The notes under the pieces are model-generated. The model did no database searches. It was not told the DNA's origin and saw only the letters and a list, made by a program, of their open reading frames with translations. From Sulfurovum sp. (GTDB taxonomy: Bacteria; Campylobacterota; Campylobacteria; Campylobacterales; Sulfurovaceae): a DNA stretch of 33,039 nucleotides. Below are positions 22,747 through 30,937 of the stretch, in pieces. Numbering within the stretch: position 1 is the first letter of the stretch; each line of letters begins with the position of its first letter. The translations under genes were made by a program, and so were the position numbers. The stretch is taken from positions 1 through 33,039 of the forward strand of contig JAAXPZ010000052.1 in the NCBI GenBank assembly GCA_012329065.1. The letters are read 5' to 3'.

Positions 22747-23446
22747 GCTATCTAAAAAGATCAAAAAAATTACTATAGTGAAAGATATTTCTCTAGAAGT
22801 GAACAGCAGTGAAGTAGTAGGGCTATTGGGTCCAAATGGAGCTGGCAAGACCACAACATTTTATATGATATGTGGATTAGCCTCTGCAAGTGATGGAGAA
22901 GTATTGCTAGATGGTGATGATATCACCAAGCTTCCTCTTAGTGCTAGAGCAAGACTAGGAATCGGTTATCTTCCTCAGGAGTCTAGTATCTTCAAGGACT
23001 TAAGTGTAGAGGATAATCTTCTTATAGCAGCAGAGGCAGCAGGCTTAGACAAGACTAGTCAGCACGAACGCATAGAGAAGCTTCTGGAGCTTTTTGGGGT
23101 AGAGCCTATCAGAAAGCGACTTGGCATTCAACTAAGTGGTGGAGAACGCCGAAGAGTTGAGATAGCCAGAGCACTGGTTGCAAAGCCTAAATTTCTACTA
23201 TTAGATGAGCCATTCGCAGGTGTTGATCCTATAGCTGTATCAGATATACAGCAGATTATAAGACAGCTTACTGAGCTAGGTATCGGGGTGCTAATCACTG
23301 ATCACAATGTCAGGGAGACTCTGGATATCTGTGATAGAGCCTATGTACTCAAAGATGGGCAGATACTGGCATCTGGCAGTAGCGAGGATATCGCTACTGA
23401 TGAGAGTGTGAGGAAATTTTATTTGGGAGAGAGTTTTAGTTTTTGA
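22724..23446 (+). CDS. lptB: Lipopolysaccharide export ATPase LptB
   Basis: A 240-residue ABC ATPase that powers LPS extraction from the inner membrane together with LptF, LptG and LptC. Walker [10 protein letters not shown] (residues 36-44), Q-loop [20 protein letters not shown], signature [15 protein letters not shown], Walker [14 protein letters not shown] and the switch [10 protein letters not shown] are all intact. The start ATG at 22724 lies in the end of tsaE. In many campylobacterota rpoN follows lptB; here the transcript instead meets a convergent lipoprotein gene, overlapping it by 11 bases. Confidence 0.94.
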   Translation: MHKLQANKLSKKIKKITIVKDISLEVNSSEVVGLLGPNGAGKTTTFYMICGLASASDGEVLLDGDDITKLPLSARARLGIGYLPQESSIFKDLSVEDNLLIAAEAAGLDKTSQHERIEKLLELFGVEPIRKRLGIQLSGGERRRVEIARALVAKPKFLLLDEPFAGVDPIAVSDIQQIIRQLTELGIGVLITDHNVRETLDICDRAYVLKDGQILASGSSEDIATDESVRKFYLGESFSF

Positions 23447-23732
23447 CTTCTAGCACTTCGATGACAGCAGGAAAACCAGGACCAACTACTTTTTTTAGAA
23501 GCTTAGCCTTGATTTTTACTGTCTCATTTTGCCTATTGTTTAAGTTAAACTTTTTTGGATTTTGGATTCTATAGATTGTGCCTGTTTTAGAGTCTTCTAT
23601 CCCAAGATATATGTTTCTACTGAAACCCTTCATGTGTATGCCACCCTTAATTTCAAGGATATTGTTGTTTGCTGCATTACTACTACAGCCAAAGCTAAAA
23701 ATAATAGATGCTAGTATAATATATTTTTTCAT
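23436..23732 (-). CDS. Small lipoprotein, function unknown
   Basis: A 98-residue protein with a lipoprotein signal ending SFGC (C16 lipidated). The mature part reads as a compact beta domain ([56 protein letters not shown]), similar in feel to small OB-fold or DUF lipoproteins. The 3' end overlaps the convergent lptB gene by 11 bases. It is nine bases downstream of the large metallopeptidase gene on the same strand, so the two are probably co-transcribed. GGAGG precedes the ATG at 23732. Confidence 0.7.
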   Translation of the reverse strand: MKKYIILASIIFSFGCSSNAANNNILEIKGGIHMKGFSRNIYLGIEDSKTGTIYRIQNPKKFNLNNRQNETVKIKAKLLKKVVGPGFPAVIEVLEVKN

Positions 23733-23741
23733 GCATTCCTC

Positions 23742-25628
23742 CTATTTTACTATCAGTGTAGCTTCTGTATCACTGCTTAATGTCAAATTTATATTTATGT
23801 CACCAGTCAAATCTTCGCCAATCTTGTAGTAGTAGTTTCCTTGAGCTTTGACAGTCCCTTGTATCGTTTTGATTGAAGGCGGGGGATCGTAGTTGAAAAA
23901 GTTTATAGAGCCTAGTTGATAAGTGCTGTTGCCGTAGGCATTTTCTGTGAAATCTCCAGTATTGTATGTAGGTATATTCTGTAGATTTTCATTGTCAGAT
24001 AGTAGTATAGCAATACCCCATTCCCTAAGTAAATCATCGAAGTTTTTTCCTGTGCCATGTACAGATTTCTGGGTAGCGTAAATGATGGCATCTTCATGTT
24101 TTTTACTATTATGCATGATATCTCGCAGAACCTTTGCTCCGCCATAATTTCTTGTTAGGAATGTACCAAATGCATTTACTTTGGAGTAGTCAGATAGGTT
24201 ATTGTTCCAAGCAGTAAGAGAAGATGTGCCATCTTGATTGAAGAGAGAATATCTACCTTGTATATTGCCAACACTTCCAGCGCTTCCATCAGTATGTTCT
24301 ACACCTCTTGGTCCAGCATGTCGAATCTTAGTAGCGATAAGATCTTCTGTAGCTTCTGCTATCATTTCAGCTATCCATACATCATGCCCAGTGTCTTTTA
24401 AGACCATCTTTTGATAAAATTCAATCATATGAACAAACTCATGTGCAAGTGTTGAATAAATCTCTTTTTGCCAGTAGTCACCATCTTCTTCATTGGCAAA
24501 CATCACAGAGTCTATGTAAAACATAATTCTTTTATTGGATCCACTTGTGTCAATATAGTTGTCTTTGCCGTAGAAGTATCCTATGATACCACCATCTGCC
24601 CTATTATCATTGTCTATATCTGTCACAAGAATAGTAACCTCATTATTTTCTGAGATAAGGTTACTAAATTTGATTTTAGCATTAGCTCCCCATTCTTCGC
24701 CAAAAATATTTGTTACCCAGTCGTATATGTCATTATCATTTCCTGTTTTTAGAAAAGTATCAGCAAGACTATCAACCATTTGCTGTGTCACACATTTTGC
24801 CTTACTGCATCCTGCTCCAAAGCTATCGTTTGATACCCAGACATTAAGTGTTTTTGAGCCGTGAACTGTAGAGATATTGGAAACTATTTTTCTAGCTGTT
24901 GCAGTTGTATGCCTGCTTGTGTCAGATTCTAGATAAAAGATTTTTGTATTGCCTACAGTATCGTTTCTTCGTTCAGGTATTGTTTGAAATACTTTGGAGC
25001 TCTTGTTTTGATATCTTTTTATTAGCTTACTAGCATCCCTGTTAAATTTTGATATACGACTTGGCGCATGGAAGATTTTTGGTCTTTGGTTGTTTTGTAT
25101 TGTGGTTAGTTTCTTTTTTGTCGACTGCACGATTTTTGCATTGTGGGAAATAGTAGGATTAGAGTTTTGTGATTTGTGATAGTTGCTTAAAAGTACATAT
25201 AGACTTTTAGGGGTTGTTCCTATTTTAATCATCTTTTGTATATTGCCACTCTTTCCGAGTTGTCCTACATGGTAGTCATCACTGATATGGATAATTTCTA
25301 CTTTGTTTTCTGGATCATTTGGCTGACTATCGATTCCATCTATGATTCCATCGCCATCACTATCTTTTTTCCAATCTTCAATATCAGAACTACCTATTAT
25401 TTTTATGTAATTATTCATTTTGTCTATATTACTACTAGTTACTGACATGATACCTGCATCATGATAATCACCAACAGTAGGCTCTGTATTTGAGTTGCCA
25501 GTGGCATAGCCAGTGATCTTTGCTATGGCGATCTCTTTGCCGCTAAGTCCGCTGCTACCTCCACTGCCACAACCAATAAGTACAAACATAGTAAATACAA
25601 TAGAAAAATATTTAAACCTAAAAGTCAT
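23742..25628 (-). CDS. Lipoprotein zinc metallopeptidase, M30 (hyicolysin)-like
   Basis: A 628-residue surface or periplasmic lipoprotein. Signal and lipobox LIGC (C20) are followed by a serine/glycine linker. DSDGDGIIDGIDSQPNDPEN (about residues 89-108) is a calcium-binding thrombospondin-3-like motif. The zinc site is TLAHEFVHMIEFYQK with H396, E397 and H400, and WIAEMIAEATEDL downstream supplies the likely third ligand E421. This layout matches M30-type peptidases. The start at 25628 is favoured over an ATG 12 codons upstream because AGGACTTTG precedes it and the signal begins there. It forms a unit with the small lipoprotein downstream. Confidence 0.75.
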   Translation of the reverse strand: MTFRFKYFSIVFTMFVLIGCGSGGSSGLSGKEIAIAKITGYATGNSNTEPTVGDYHDAGIMSVTSSNIDKMNNYIKIIGSSDIEDWKKDSDGDGIIDGIDSQPNDPENKVEIIHISDDYHVGQLGKSGNIQKMIKIGTTPKSLYVLLSNYHKSQNSNPTISHNAKIVQSTKKKLTTIQNNQRPKIFHAPSRISKFNRDASKLIKRYQNKSSKVFQTIPERRNDTVGNTKIFYLESDTSRHTTATARKIVSNISTVHGSKTLNVWVSNDSFGAGCSKAKCVTQQMVDSLADTFLKTGNDNDIYDWVTNIFGEEWGANAKIKFSNLISENNEVTILVTDIDNDNRADGGIIGYFYGKDNYIDTSGSNKRIMFYIDSVMFANEEDGDYWQKEIYSTLAHEFVHMIEFYQKMVLKDTGHDVWIAEMIAEATEDLIATKIRHAGPRGVEHTDGSAGSVGNIQGRYSLFNQDGTSSLTAWNNNLSDYSKVNAFGTFLTRNYGGAKVLRDIMHNSKKHEDAIIYATQKSVHGTGKNFDDLLREWGIAILLSDNENLQNIPTYNTGDFTENAYGNSTYQLGSINFFNYDPPPSIKTIQGTVKAQGNYYYKIGEDLTGDININLTLSSDTEATLIVK

Positions 25629-25735
25629 CAAAGTCCTTTGTGCTCCATAAAAATTATGTCGCAAGCATAATCAATAATTGTGAATTGAGTGTATTGTATC
25701 AAAAAATAATAAGTAAAATGTCAAGAGTGCATAAG

Positions 25736-25764
25736 ATGTAAAGACAAAAGTTTTGCCTTTACAT
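25736..25764 (-). terminator. 14-bp hairpin ending the rpsF-ssb-rpsR transcript
   Basis: ATGTAAAGACAAAA (25736-25749) and TTTTGCCTTTACAT (25751-25764) are inverted repeats with one non-Watson-Crick position, which is a G-U pair in minus-strand RNA. It lies 13 bases after the rpsR stop codon. This is the longest perfect-type hairpin in the window and fits a terminator of the ribosomal-protein transcript; the T run is inside the stem rather than after it. Confidence 0.6.
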
Positions 25765-25776
25765 AGAGGATAGTGC

Positions 25777-26040
25777 TTATCTGATGATCTCGAATGGGTT
25801 TTCGACAACTTTCTTTCTGTCGATTACATATGGTATTAGTGCAGTTTGTCTAGCTCTTTTGATGGCTACAGTTACTAGCTCTTGGTGTCTTTTACAGTTG
25901 CCTGTGAGTCTTCTAGGCATGATTTTAAATCTCTCGCTTAGACTAAACTTGAGTGAATTCAACTCTTTGTAGTCGATAAATTCAACTTTTTGTTCGCAGT
26001 ATTTGCAGTATCTTTTTTTAAACTTTCTTCTTTCAGCCAT
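25777..26040 (-). CDS. rpsR: 30S ribosomal protein S18
   Basis: An 87-residue basic protein binding 16S rRNA with S6 on the platform of the small subunit. [11 protein letters not shown] near residues 9-18 and the conserved [23 protein letters not shown] (residues 42-64) are diagnostic. GGAG lies eight bases before the ATG at 26040. It is the last gene of the S6-SSB-S18 group and is 11 bases downstream of ssb. Confidence 0.97.
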   Translation of the reverse strand: MAERRKFKKRYCKYCEQKVEFIDYKELNSLKFSLSERFKIMPRRLTGNCKRHQELVTVAIKRARQTALIPYVIDRKKVVENPFEIIR

Positions 26041-26051
26041 TGTTTATTCTC

Positions 26052-26531
26052 CTAAAATGGTATTTCATCTTCATCGATGTCTATCTCTGGAACTTGCTGT
26101 GTAGGTGCAGGTGCATTTTGCTGTACTGGTGCTTTGTTTTGAGTTGTGGGCTGGTTGTGATTGCCACCCTGTCCACCTCTGTCGTATCCACCACCCTGCG
26201 CATCATCTTTTCCACCAATCATCTGAAGGTTTTCTACAGTGATTGAGTGTTTGCTTCTTTTTGTTCCATCCTGTGCCGTCCATTGGTCAAGTGTTAGTCT
26301 TCCGTCTACTAAAACCTGTCTGCCTTTGCGTAGATACTGATTGGCTATCTCTGCTGTACGACCAAAAAATGTAAGGTCAACAAACATGACCTCTTCTTTT
26401 TGTTCTCCAGTTTGTGATTTCCACTTTCTATTTACTGCAATACCAGCGTTACCTATGGCGGTACCTCCCTGAGAGTATCGAATCTCAATATCTCTTGTTA
26501 GATTTCCCATTAAAACTACTTTATTGTACAT
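26052..26531 (-). CDS. ssb: Single-stranded DNA-binding protein
   Basis: A 159-residue OB-fold protein. The DNA-binding core spans residues 1-108 (MYNKVVLMGNLTRDIEIRYS, MFVDLTFFGRTAEIANQYLR, KGRQVLVDGRLTLDQW). A flexible Gly/Gln/Pro-rich linker follows, ending in the acidic partner-binding tip DIDEDEIPF. It coats single-stranded DNA and recruits replication and repair proteins. It lies between rpsF and rpsR, the usual bacterial order. Confidence 0.97.
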   Translation of the reverse strand: MYNKVVLMGNLTRDIEIRYSQGGTAIGNAGIAVNRKWKSQTGEQKEEVMFVDLTFFGRTAEIANQYLRKGRQVLVDGRLTLDQWTAQDGTKRSKHSITVENLQMIGGKDDAQGGGYDRGGQGGNHNQPTTQNKAPVQQNAPAPTQQVPEIDIDEDEIPF

Positions 26532-26557
26532 AGATAACTCCTGTGAATTTTATAGGC

Positions 26558-27040
26558 TTATGCCTCTTTGTTTGTTGTAGCTTCTTCTATGGCTTGGGTC
26601 TCCTCTGTCACTGGAGCCTCTTCCACTTCTGTCACTGGAGTTTCCTCTATTGCAGAAGTCTCTTCTGTCACAACTACTTCTTCTTTGGCAGGTGCAGGCG
26701 TATTTTTCTTAGATATCGCTTCAGTTATTTTTGTGAACTGTGCTATATCTTTTTTGTTTGTATACTTAACTGTTAAAAACTTAAGAATCTCTTCATTGAT
26801 CCTCAAAAGTCTCTCTATTTCAGCTATGGCAATACCTAGTGCTTGAAAATAGACAACTGTGTAGTGACCTCTCTCATTTTTCTCTACTGGGTAAGCTAGT
26901 TTTCTCATACCCATATCATCTGTTACAACAATATTTGCATCTTGTGCTATGATGTTGCTTTGGATCTTTTCGATCTCTATTTTTGTCTCTTCGTCCGTTA
27001 AGGTAGGTCTGAGAACAAAAAGTAATTCGTAGTGATTCAT
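26558..27040 (-). CDS. rpsF: 30S ribosomal protein S6 with long acidic tail
   Basis: A 160-residue S6 protein. Core residues 1-100 (MNHYELLFVLRPTLTDEETK, YPVEKNERGHYTVVYFQALG, INEEILKFLTVKY) are typical. Residues from about 112 to the end form an acidic, threonine/glutamate-rich tail built of degenerate units of the type EE(T/A)PVTE. Underlying DNA carries an exact 12-base repeat (CTGTCACTGGAG at 26605-26616 and 26629-26640). In E. coli the S6 tail receives added glutamates through RimK; here acidic length is encoded. AAGGACATAG precedes the ATG. Regulation probably involves the leader hairpin at 27094-27117. Confidence 0.95.
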   Translation of the reverse strand: MNHYELLFVLRPTLTDEETKIEIEKIQSNIIAQDANIVVTDDMGMRKLAYPVEKNERGHYTVVYFQALGIAIAEIERLLRINEEILKFLTVKYTNKKDIAQFTKITEAISKKNTPAPAKEEVVVTEETSAIEETPVTEVEEAPVTEETQAIEEATTNKEA

Positions 27041-27093
27041 CTATGTCCTTTTGGTTTAATAGCCCATTGTATGCAGTTGAGATCAGGTGTGTG

Positions 27094-27117
27094 AATGTTT
27101 AGCCTGCGGATAACATT
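27094..27117 (-). promoter_or_regulatory. Candidate S6:S18 autoregulatory leader hairpin before rpsF
   Basis: In minus-strand RNA AATGTT (27117-27112) pairs with AACATT (27099-27094) around a 12-base loop containing CCG. It lies 54-77 bases upstream of the rpsF ATG. A published S6:S18 binding motif in rpsF leaders is a hairpin with a conserved CCG that imitates the 16S rRNA site. A second small stem (CAGA/TCTG around 27125-27137) lies next to it. The match is by motif and position only. Confidence 0.4.
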
Positions 27118-27185
27118 GAAACAGCAGACCCCATCTGTCCAAAAATGAGCAAGAATTTTGGAACTGTGATAATATCGTAATATTG

Positions 27186-27191
27186 ATTATA
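27186..27191 (-). promoter_or_regulatory. Candidate -10 for the rpsF leader transcript
   Basis: On the minus strand TATAAT (27191-27186) overlaps the holA stop codon, 146-151 bases upstream of the rpsF ATG. A transcript from here would include the CCG hairpin. A second possible -10, TACAAT (27071-27066), would give a short leader without it. Both are sequence matches only. Confidence 0.3.
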
Positions 27192-28164
27192 GGTAACTTT
27201 GCAACCTTATCAGTATCCCGTATAGCAGACTTTCCTTGTCTATACTGCCACCTTTTTTGAGTCGCAATTCAGACTCTAGCAGGTGTTCGTATATCTTTAG
27301 TAGTGAAGCAGTTTTTACTTTGAGTGCTAGTTGGGCTTTTTGTTGCTCTATATGTTTGGGTAATTTGTAGCCTAATATGGCTTTGGAGTCTGGTTGTCCA
27401 TGTATGCGAATGTAGGCATGAAACAGAAAGAGTTGATTGACAAAAAATTGAGTAGAACGCAAGATAGAGTACTCATCCTCTCCTAGCTCTAGAAGTTTGG
27501 AGATGGTATCTATCACTGGCTTTTTGGCAAAAAGATCGAGCAGTAATTGTTCCATCGCCAAAGGTGCTGTGGAGTAAACTAGTCTATCTATGTCTTTGCT
27601 TTGAATTTTGGTGTCCAATATAGCTAACTTATGTAGCTCATTATTACAAAGAGCAAGGTTGTTGTTGAGTATAGTCATGAGGTGAGATAGGGCATAGTGA
27701 TCGATATCGAGCCCGATCGTCTGTGCTTTTTGCTGAAGTACAGCGATACCCTCACTGATATTCGCCTCAAAAAACCGTACCCAAACCCCACCTTTTTTGT
27801 CTGCAAAGGCTGCCTGCATAGAGCGTGCATCTTTGGCTGCACCTGCGTACCCATAGATGAAGTAATTGTCAGGATTTTTGTTTGCCAATGTTACAAGCAC
27901 ATCTAGTTCTTTTTTAGGTATTTTCTTTTCACGCTTCACTACCACAAGATTTGTACCACCAAACAAAGATGTCTGAGAAAGAAAAGCCTTAGCCTGCTCA
28001 AAATTCCACTCATCATGGTAAAGTGAAAGCATACTGTCTTTAGCATTGGTCTTTTTGATGTACATATCTATGTAATGGTCTACTAGGTAGTCATTTTCAC
28101 CATAGAGCAGTACGGCCTTCGGAAAAGCTTGTTTTAATTTTTGGTCAAATTCTCTTTGGTACAT
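27187..28164 (-). CDS. holA: DNA polymerase III delta subunit
   Basis: A 325-residue clamp-loader subunit that opens the beta sliding clamp. The N-terminal LLYGENDYLVDHYIDMYIKK and central YFIYGYAGAAKDARSMQAAF are typical of campylobacterotal HolA, as is the C-terminal helical domain with LALCNNELHKLAIL and SLLYGILIRLQSYL. The ATG at 28164 overlaps the stop of the degenerate methyltransferase gene by one base (TAATG), and no independent Shine-Dalgarno site is evident, so translation appears to be coupled to that gene. holA is essential in bacteria where tested. Confidence 0.88.
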   Translation of the reverse strand: MYQREFDQKLKQAFPKAVLLYGENDYLVDHYIDMYIKKTNAKDSMLSLYHDEWNFEQAKAFLSQTSLFGGTNLVVVKREKKIPKKELDVLVTLANKNPDNYFIYGYAGAAKDARSMQAAFADKKGGVWVRFFEANISEGIAVLQQKAQTIGLDIDHYALSHLMTILNNNLALCNNELHKLAILDTKIQSKDIDRLVYSTAPLAMEQLLLDLFAKKPVIDTISKLLELGEDEYSILRSTQFFVNQLFLFHAYIRIHGQPDSKAILGYKLPKHIEQQKAQLALKVKTASLLKIYEHLLESELRLKKGGSIDKESLLYGILIRLQSYL

Positions 28165-28805
28165 TAAGATGCTACCTTGATGTCTTGTACAGATGCTAAT
28201 CCTAAACTTTTCATGTCTTCCATAATCTTTTGTGCAAGGTAATAACCTCCTGCTTGTATCGTAAATGATGGTTCATCCCAAGAGCGTACACGATTTCGTG
28301 ACATAAACATACTAGAAAATGTTCCTATGACATATTCATGGTTAGCCAATGCACAACTTTCTCCATTAGTATAGTTTTTTTCTTTTGCAGCTAGTGCTGA
28401 GTCTTTTATATCCCAAATCACATCCCTTAAGTATCGCTTATTCTCAAAGCCTGTTGGGAATTCAAACTCCATGTTTAAGTCATCTCTATAACCTATAAAA
28501 AATATTCTTTTTCTATCTTGAGGTACCTTGAAGTCATGGGCATTGAGCATTTTAAATGATAATTTGTATCCTGCTTCACTCCAACTTTGGCATGGAGGCC
28601 CACCGATGATACCAAGTGTTTCTGGTATTTCACTAGAGGGTATTTTAGTAATGCTTCGTCTGTCTAGTTTGGTATGGGGAAAGTTTTTTTCATAAGTTTC
28701 CCAAATGTTTTTGTCGTATTCATTTGCCCAGGTAGTATTAAACCCAGCCTTTTTAAAACCTAAGTCTAAGCCACCTGCACCTGAGAAAAGAGAGATGATG
28801 TTCAT
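28164..28805 (-). pseudogene. Degenerate C5-cytosine methyltransferase with two in-frame internal deletions
   Basis: The 213-residue frame has motif I ([12 protein letters not shown], residues 6-17), the nucleophile loop [12 protein letters not shown] with C72 (motif IV), motif VIII ([14 protein letters not shown], 94-107) and motif IX ([13 protein letters not shown], 175-187). The segment from motif V to VII, including ENV, is missing between G79 and Y80. The segment leading to the GN of motif X is missing between G187 and Y188, where the usual C-terminal helix [11 protein letters not shown] resumes. About 60 and 90 residues are lost relative to a normal 330-350 residue enzyme (estimate). 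It cannot be catalytic. Its ATG and stop each overlap neighbours by one base. Confidence 0.85.
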
Positions 28806-29929
28806 TATGAATTTTCCAATTGAAAAATAAAGTTTTCATAACTGTCTGATTTTGCAAAATTCATATCATATTCTGTATTGCTTATTTTATCAATTCTTAC
28901 AGAGTCAATACCATATTTTAGAAAAGTATCATTTGTAATAAGTTCACCTTCTTTTAGTTTTAAAATATCACGAAGTAACCACTTTCCTAAAGCTTTATTT
29001 GGATTTGACATTAAGGCTTTAGAGCGAGATTGACATAATTTAGCTTGTAGTTTTGTCTTATCAGGTAGGTTTAACGTAAAGTTAATATTTTTTGGTGGAA
29101 AAAAGTGAGGTTTCAATCGATGGAATTTTATAGGTACAGGTATATAAACTTCATCTATATCTCTTGTTCTTCCATTTGCGCTCCACTGATTAAGTCCACT
29201 ATTGTTATATACTTTATGTTTACTGCCATACAAGGGGAGATACGCAGTATCAAGAATACGAGCTTGTGTCATTATTGATTGATTAGAATTAATTAATGAA
29301 TAAAGAGCCTCTAGTGGATCTTCAATAATATTAACATCAAATTCATCTAAAAATTTTAAAGTATTAAACCTTTTCATTAATGTACTTTTTGACAGTGAAA
29401 AGGAGTACTCATGTAAGCCATCATCAAAAGAAATTGAAGATTTTTTTTGTTTAATATTTTTTATAGATTCTAAACAAATTTTATTAGTTTCTTCTTCGTA
29501 AATGAAAAATTTTCCACTATCACGAACTACACAATGATAGATTGATTTTTCTATATCAAATACGTTATTAATAAAGGATAATCGTCCATTTCTTAATTCT
29601 GCAATTTTATGTATTTTTTTTGAAAGAGATAAGTTGTCATAGAGTACTTTGTCTTTATTGAATTCTGCAATTTTTTGAATACTTTTGTCATTTTGACGTA
29701 AATATGTTTTTAGACCTATGCCTAAATTGTCTTTTTGTGCGTCATATGAAACATCACCTCTTGATAAGTCAGATGCATCAAAGGCTTTACAAAACATCTT
29801 TTCAGCAATTCTATAATATAAATATGGCGTATTCGAATCGGAGAATAAATTTGATAAACTACCTATTATTTGTAAGTATTCTTTGTATAGATTTTGATTA
29901 TGTACGGATTGTATATTATAAAAAGACAT
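28805..29929 (-). CDS. Type II restriction endonuclease with B3-like DNA-binding region
   Basis: A 374-residue protein. An N-terminal segment has D59 and D63 followed by GIGLKTYL with K74 ([19 protein letters not shown]), which fits a nuclease core of PD-(D/E)xK type, then a KIAEFN motif at 86-91. Residues from about 240 contain [20 protein letters not shown] (244-263), [35 protein letters not shown] and KWLLRDIL...GIDSVRI. These match my recollection of the B3-like DNA-binding domain of NgoFVII-type restriction enzymes. It lies seven bases after an intact C5 methyltransferase and overlaps the degenerate one, a typical R-M layout. Target sequence not deduced. Base composition is more AT-rich than its neighbours. 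Confidence 0.72.
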   Translation of the reverse strand: MSFYNIQSVHNQNLYKEYLQIIGSLSNLFSDSNTPYLYYRIAEKMFCKAFDASDLSRGDVSYDAQKDNLGIGLKTYLRQNDKSIQKIAEFNKDKVLYDNLSLSKKIHKIAELRNGRLSFINNVFDIEKSIYHCVVRDSGKFFIYEEETNKICLESIKNIKQKKSSISFDDGLHEYSFSLSKSTLMKRFNTLKFLDEFDVNIIEDPLEALYSLINSNQSIMTQARILDTAYLPLYGSKHKVYNNSGLNQWSANGRTRDIDEVYIPVPIKFHRLKPHFFPPKNINFTLNLPDKTKLQAKLCQSRSKALMSNPNKALGKWLLRDILKLKEGELITNDTFLKYGIDSVRIDKISNTEYDMNFAKSDSYENFIFQLENS

Positions 29930-29936
29930 AAAATTT

Positions 29937-30869
29937 TTAATCCAGTACTTTTTTTATTTCTAATGCAATAGCTTCAATTACAGGAACAGTTACAGAGTTT
30001 CCAACTTGTTTATATAGAGCAGAATTTGCTAATTTTTCAGGAAATTTAAAGGTATTAGGAAAGCCTTGAAATCTTGCACATTCACGTGGTGTAAGTTTAC
30101 GAATATCTTTTTTATCTATTATTAGTGGTACATTGTGTCCACCAGTTCCCATATTTGCTGTGAGAGTGGGACATAATTTACTTTTATTTTCTCTTACATA
30201 GACTCTACGCCACTGATACACAGTGTCTTTATTTTGCATTTCTTCTTTTAGTTGTCCATAATATTTGCTTTTTGTGTAATAAAATTTTTCATCAGCAGTA
30301 TCATCAAACAAGTCTGTAACCTTTTTGGTTAATTTTTTCTCTTTTGGAAAAGTAAATTTTGATGCAGTATTTTTATCTTTAAATGCTACTAAATAAATAC
30401 GTTCTCTATTTTGAGGCACACCACCATATTCACATGAGTTTAAAACTTTGTGTTTAACAGTATATTGTCGCACATCTTCTAGTTCATATAAAATACGTTC
30501 AAATGTTTTACCTTTATCATGTCCTACAAGGTTTTTCACATTTTCTAAAAAAACTACTTGTGGCTGTAATTCATCAATAAAATCTAAAATTCTAAAAAAG
30601 ACATTTCCTCTGTCATCTCTAAAACCTTTTTGATACCCAGCAATAGAAAATGCTTGACAAGGAAAACCTCCCGTTAAAATGTCTATCTTTTCAACTTCGC
30701 TTGGTTGTAAATCATTTAAATCTTTTTCAAAGAGTGTATGTTTGTGATTATGTCTATAGGTGATACAAGCATTTTTGTCTATTTCATTTGCCCAAGAAAT
30801 ATTAAATCCAGCGTTTTTAAAACCAAGTTCTATACCACCAATACCCGCGAATAATCCGCCAACTTTCAT
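29937..30869 (-). CDS. DNA (cytosine-5) methyltransferase, intact
   Basis: A 310-residue enzyme methylating cytosine C5 in DNA. All motifs are present in order: I LFAGIGGIELGF (6-17), IV GGFPCQAFSIAG with nucleophile C71, VI ENVKN with E109, VIII PQNRERIYLVAF (152-163), a target-recognition region about 165-220, IX CPTLTANMGTGGHNVPLI (233-250), and X YKQVGNSVTVPVIEA (286-300). GGGG precedes the ATG at 30869. It heads the R-M cassette, upstream of the endonuclease, with its own promoter. It presumably protects the host and is the only working methyltransferase left in the cassette. Confidence 0.93.
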   Translation of the reverse strand: MKVGGLFAGIGGIELGFKNAGFNISWANEIDKNACITYRHNHKHTLFEKDLNDLQPSEVEKIDILTGGFPCQAFSIAGYQKGFRDDRGNVFFRILDFIDELQPQVVFLENVKNLVGHDKGKTFERILYELEDVRQYTVKHKVLNSCEYGGVPQNRERIYLVAFKDKNTASKFTFPKEKKLTKKVTDLFDDTADEKFYYTKSKYYGQLKEEMQNKDTVYQWRRVYVRENKSKLCPTLTANMGTGGHNVPLIIDKKDIRKLTPRECARFQGFPNTFKFPEKLANSALYKQVGNSVTVPVIEAIALEIKKVLD

Positions 30870-30899
30870 CTGAGCCCCTTAATAATAATGTATTTTAGC

Positions 30900-30905
30900 A
30901 TTATA
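30900..30905 (-). promoter_or_regulatory. Promoter -10 of the restriction-modification cassette
   Basis: A perfect TATAAT on the minus strand (30905-30900), preceded by CAG, lies 31 bases upstream of the methyltransferase ATG and just downstream of the rnr terminator hairpin. No good -35 is present. It would drive the methyltransferase, endonuclease, degenerate methyltransferase and, by read-through, holA. Confidence 0.5.
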
Positions 30906-30913
30906 CTGATTAA

Positions 30914-30937
30914 AAAGATTTAGATGTAAAAATCTTT
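30914..30937 (-). terminator. Intrinsic terminator after rnr
   Basis: In minus-strand RNA AAAGATTT (30937-30930) pairs with AAATCTTT (30921-30914) around an 8-base loop, followed by TTAATC, giving a five-T run with the stem end. It begins 16 bases after the rnr stop codon. It separates rnr from the R-M cassette and holA. Confidence 0.6.

Noticed and set aside
29441-29448. Run of eight T bases (A8 in coding sense) in the endonuclease gene as a phase-variation switch
   Set aside because: Eight A/T bases are common in this AT-rich sequence and similar runs occur in housekeeping regions. The frame is intact. Only strain or read-level length variation would support it.
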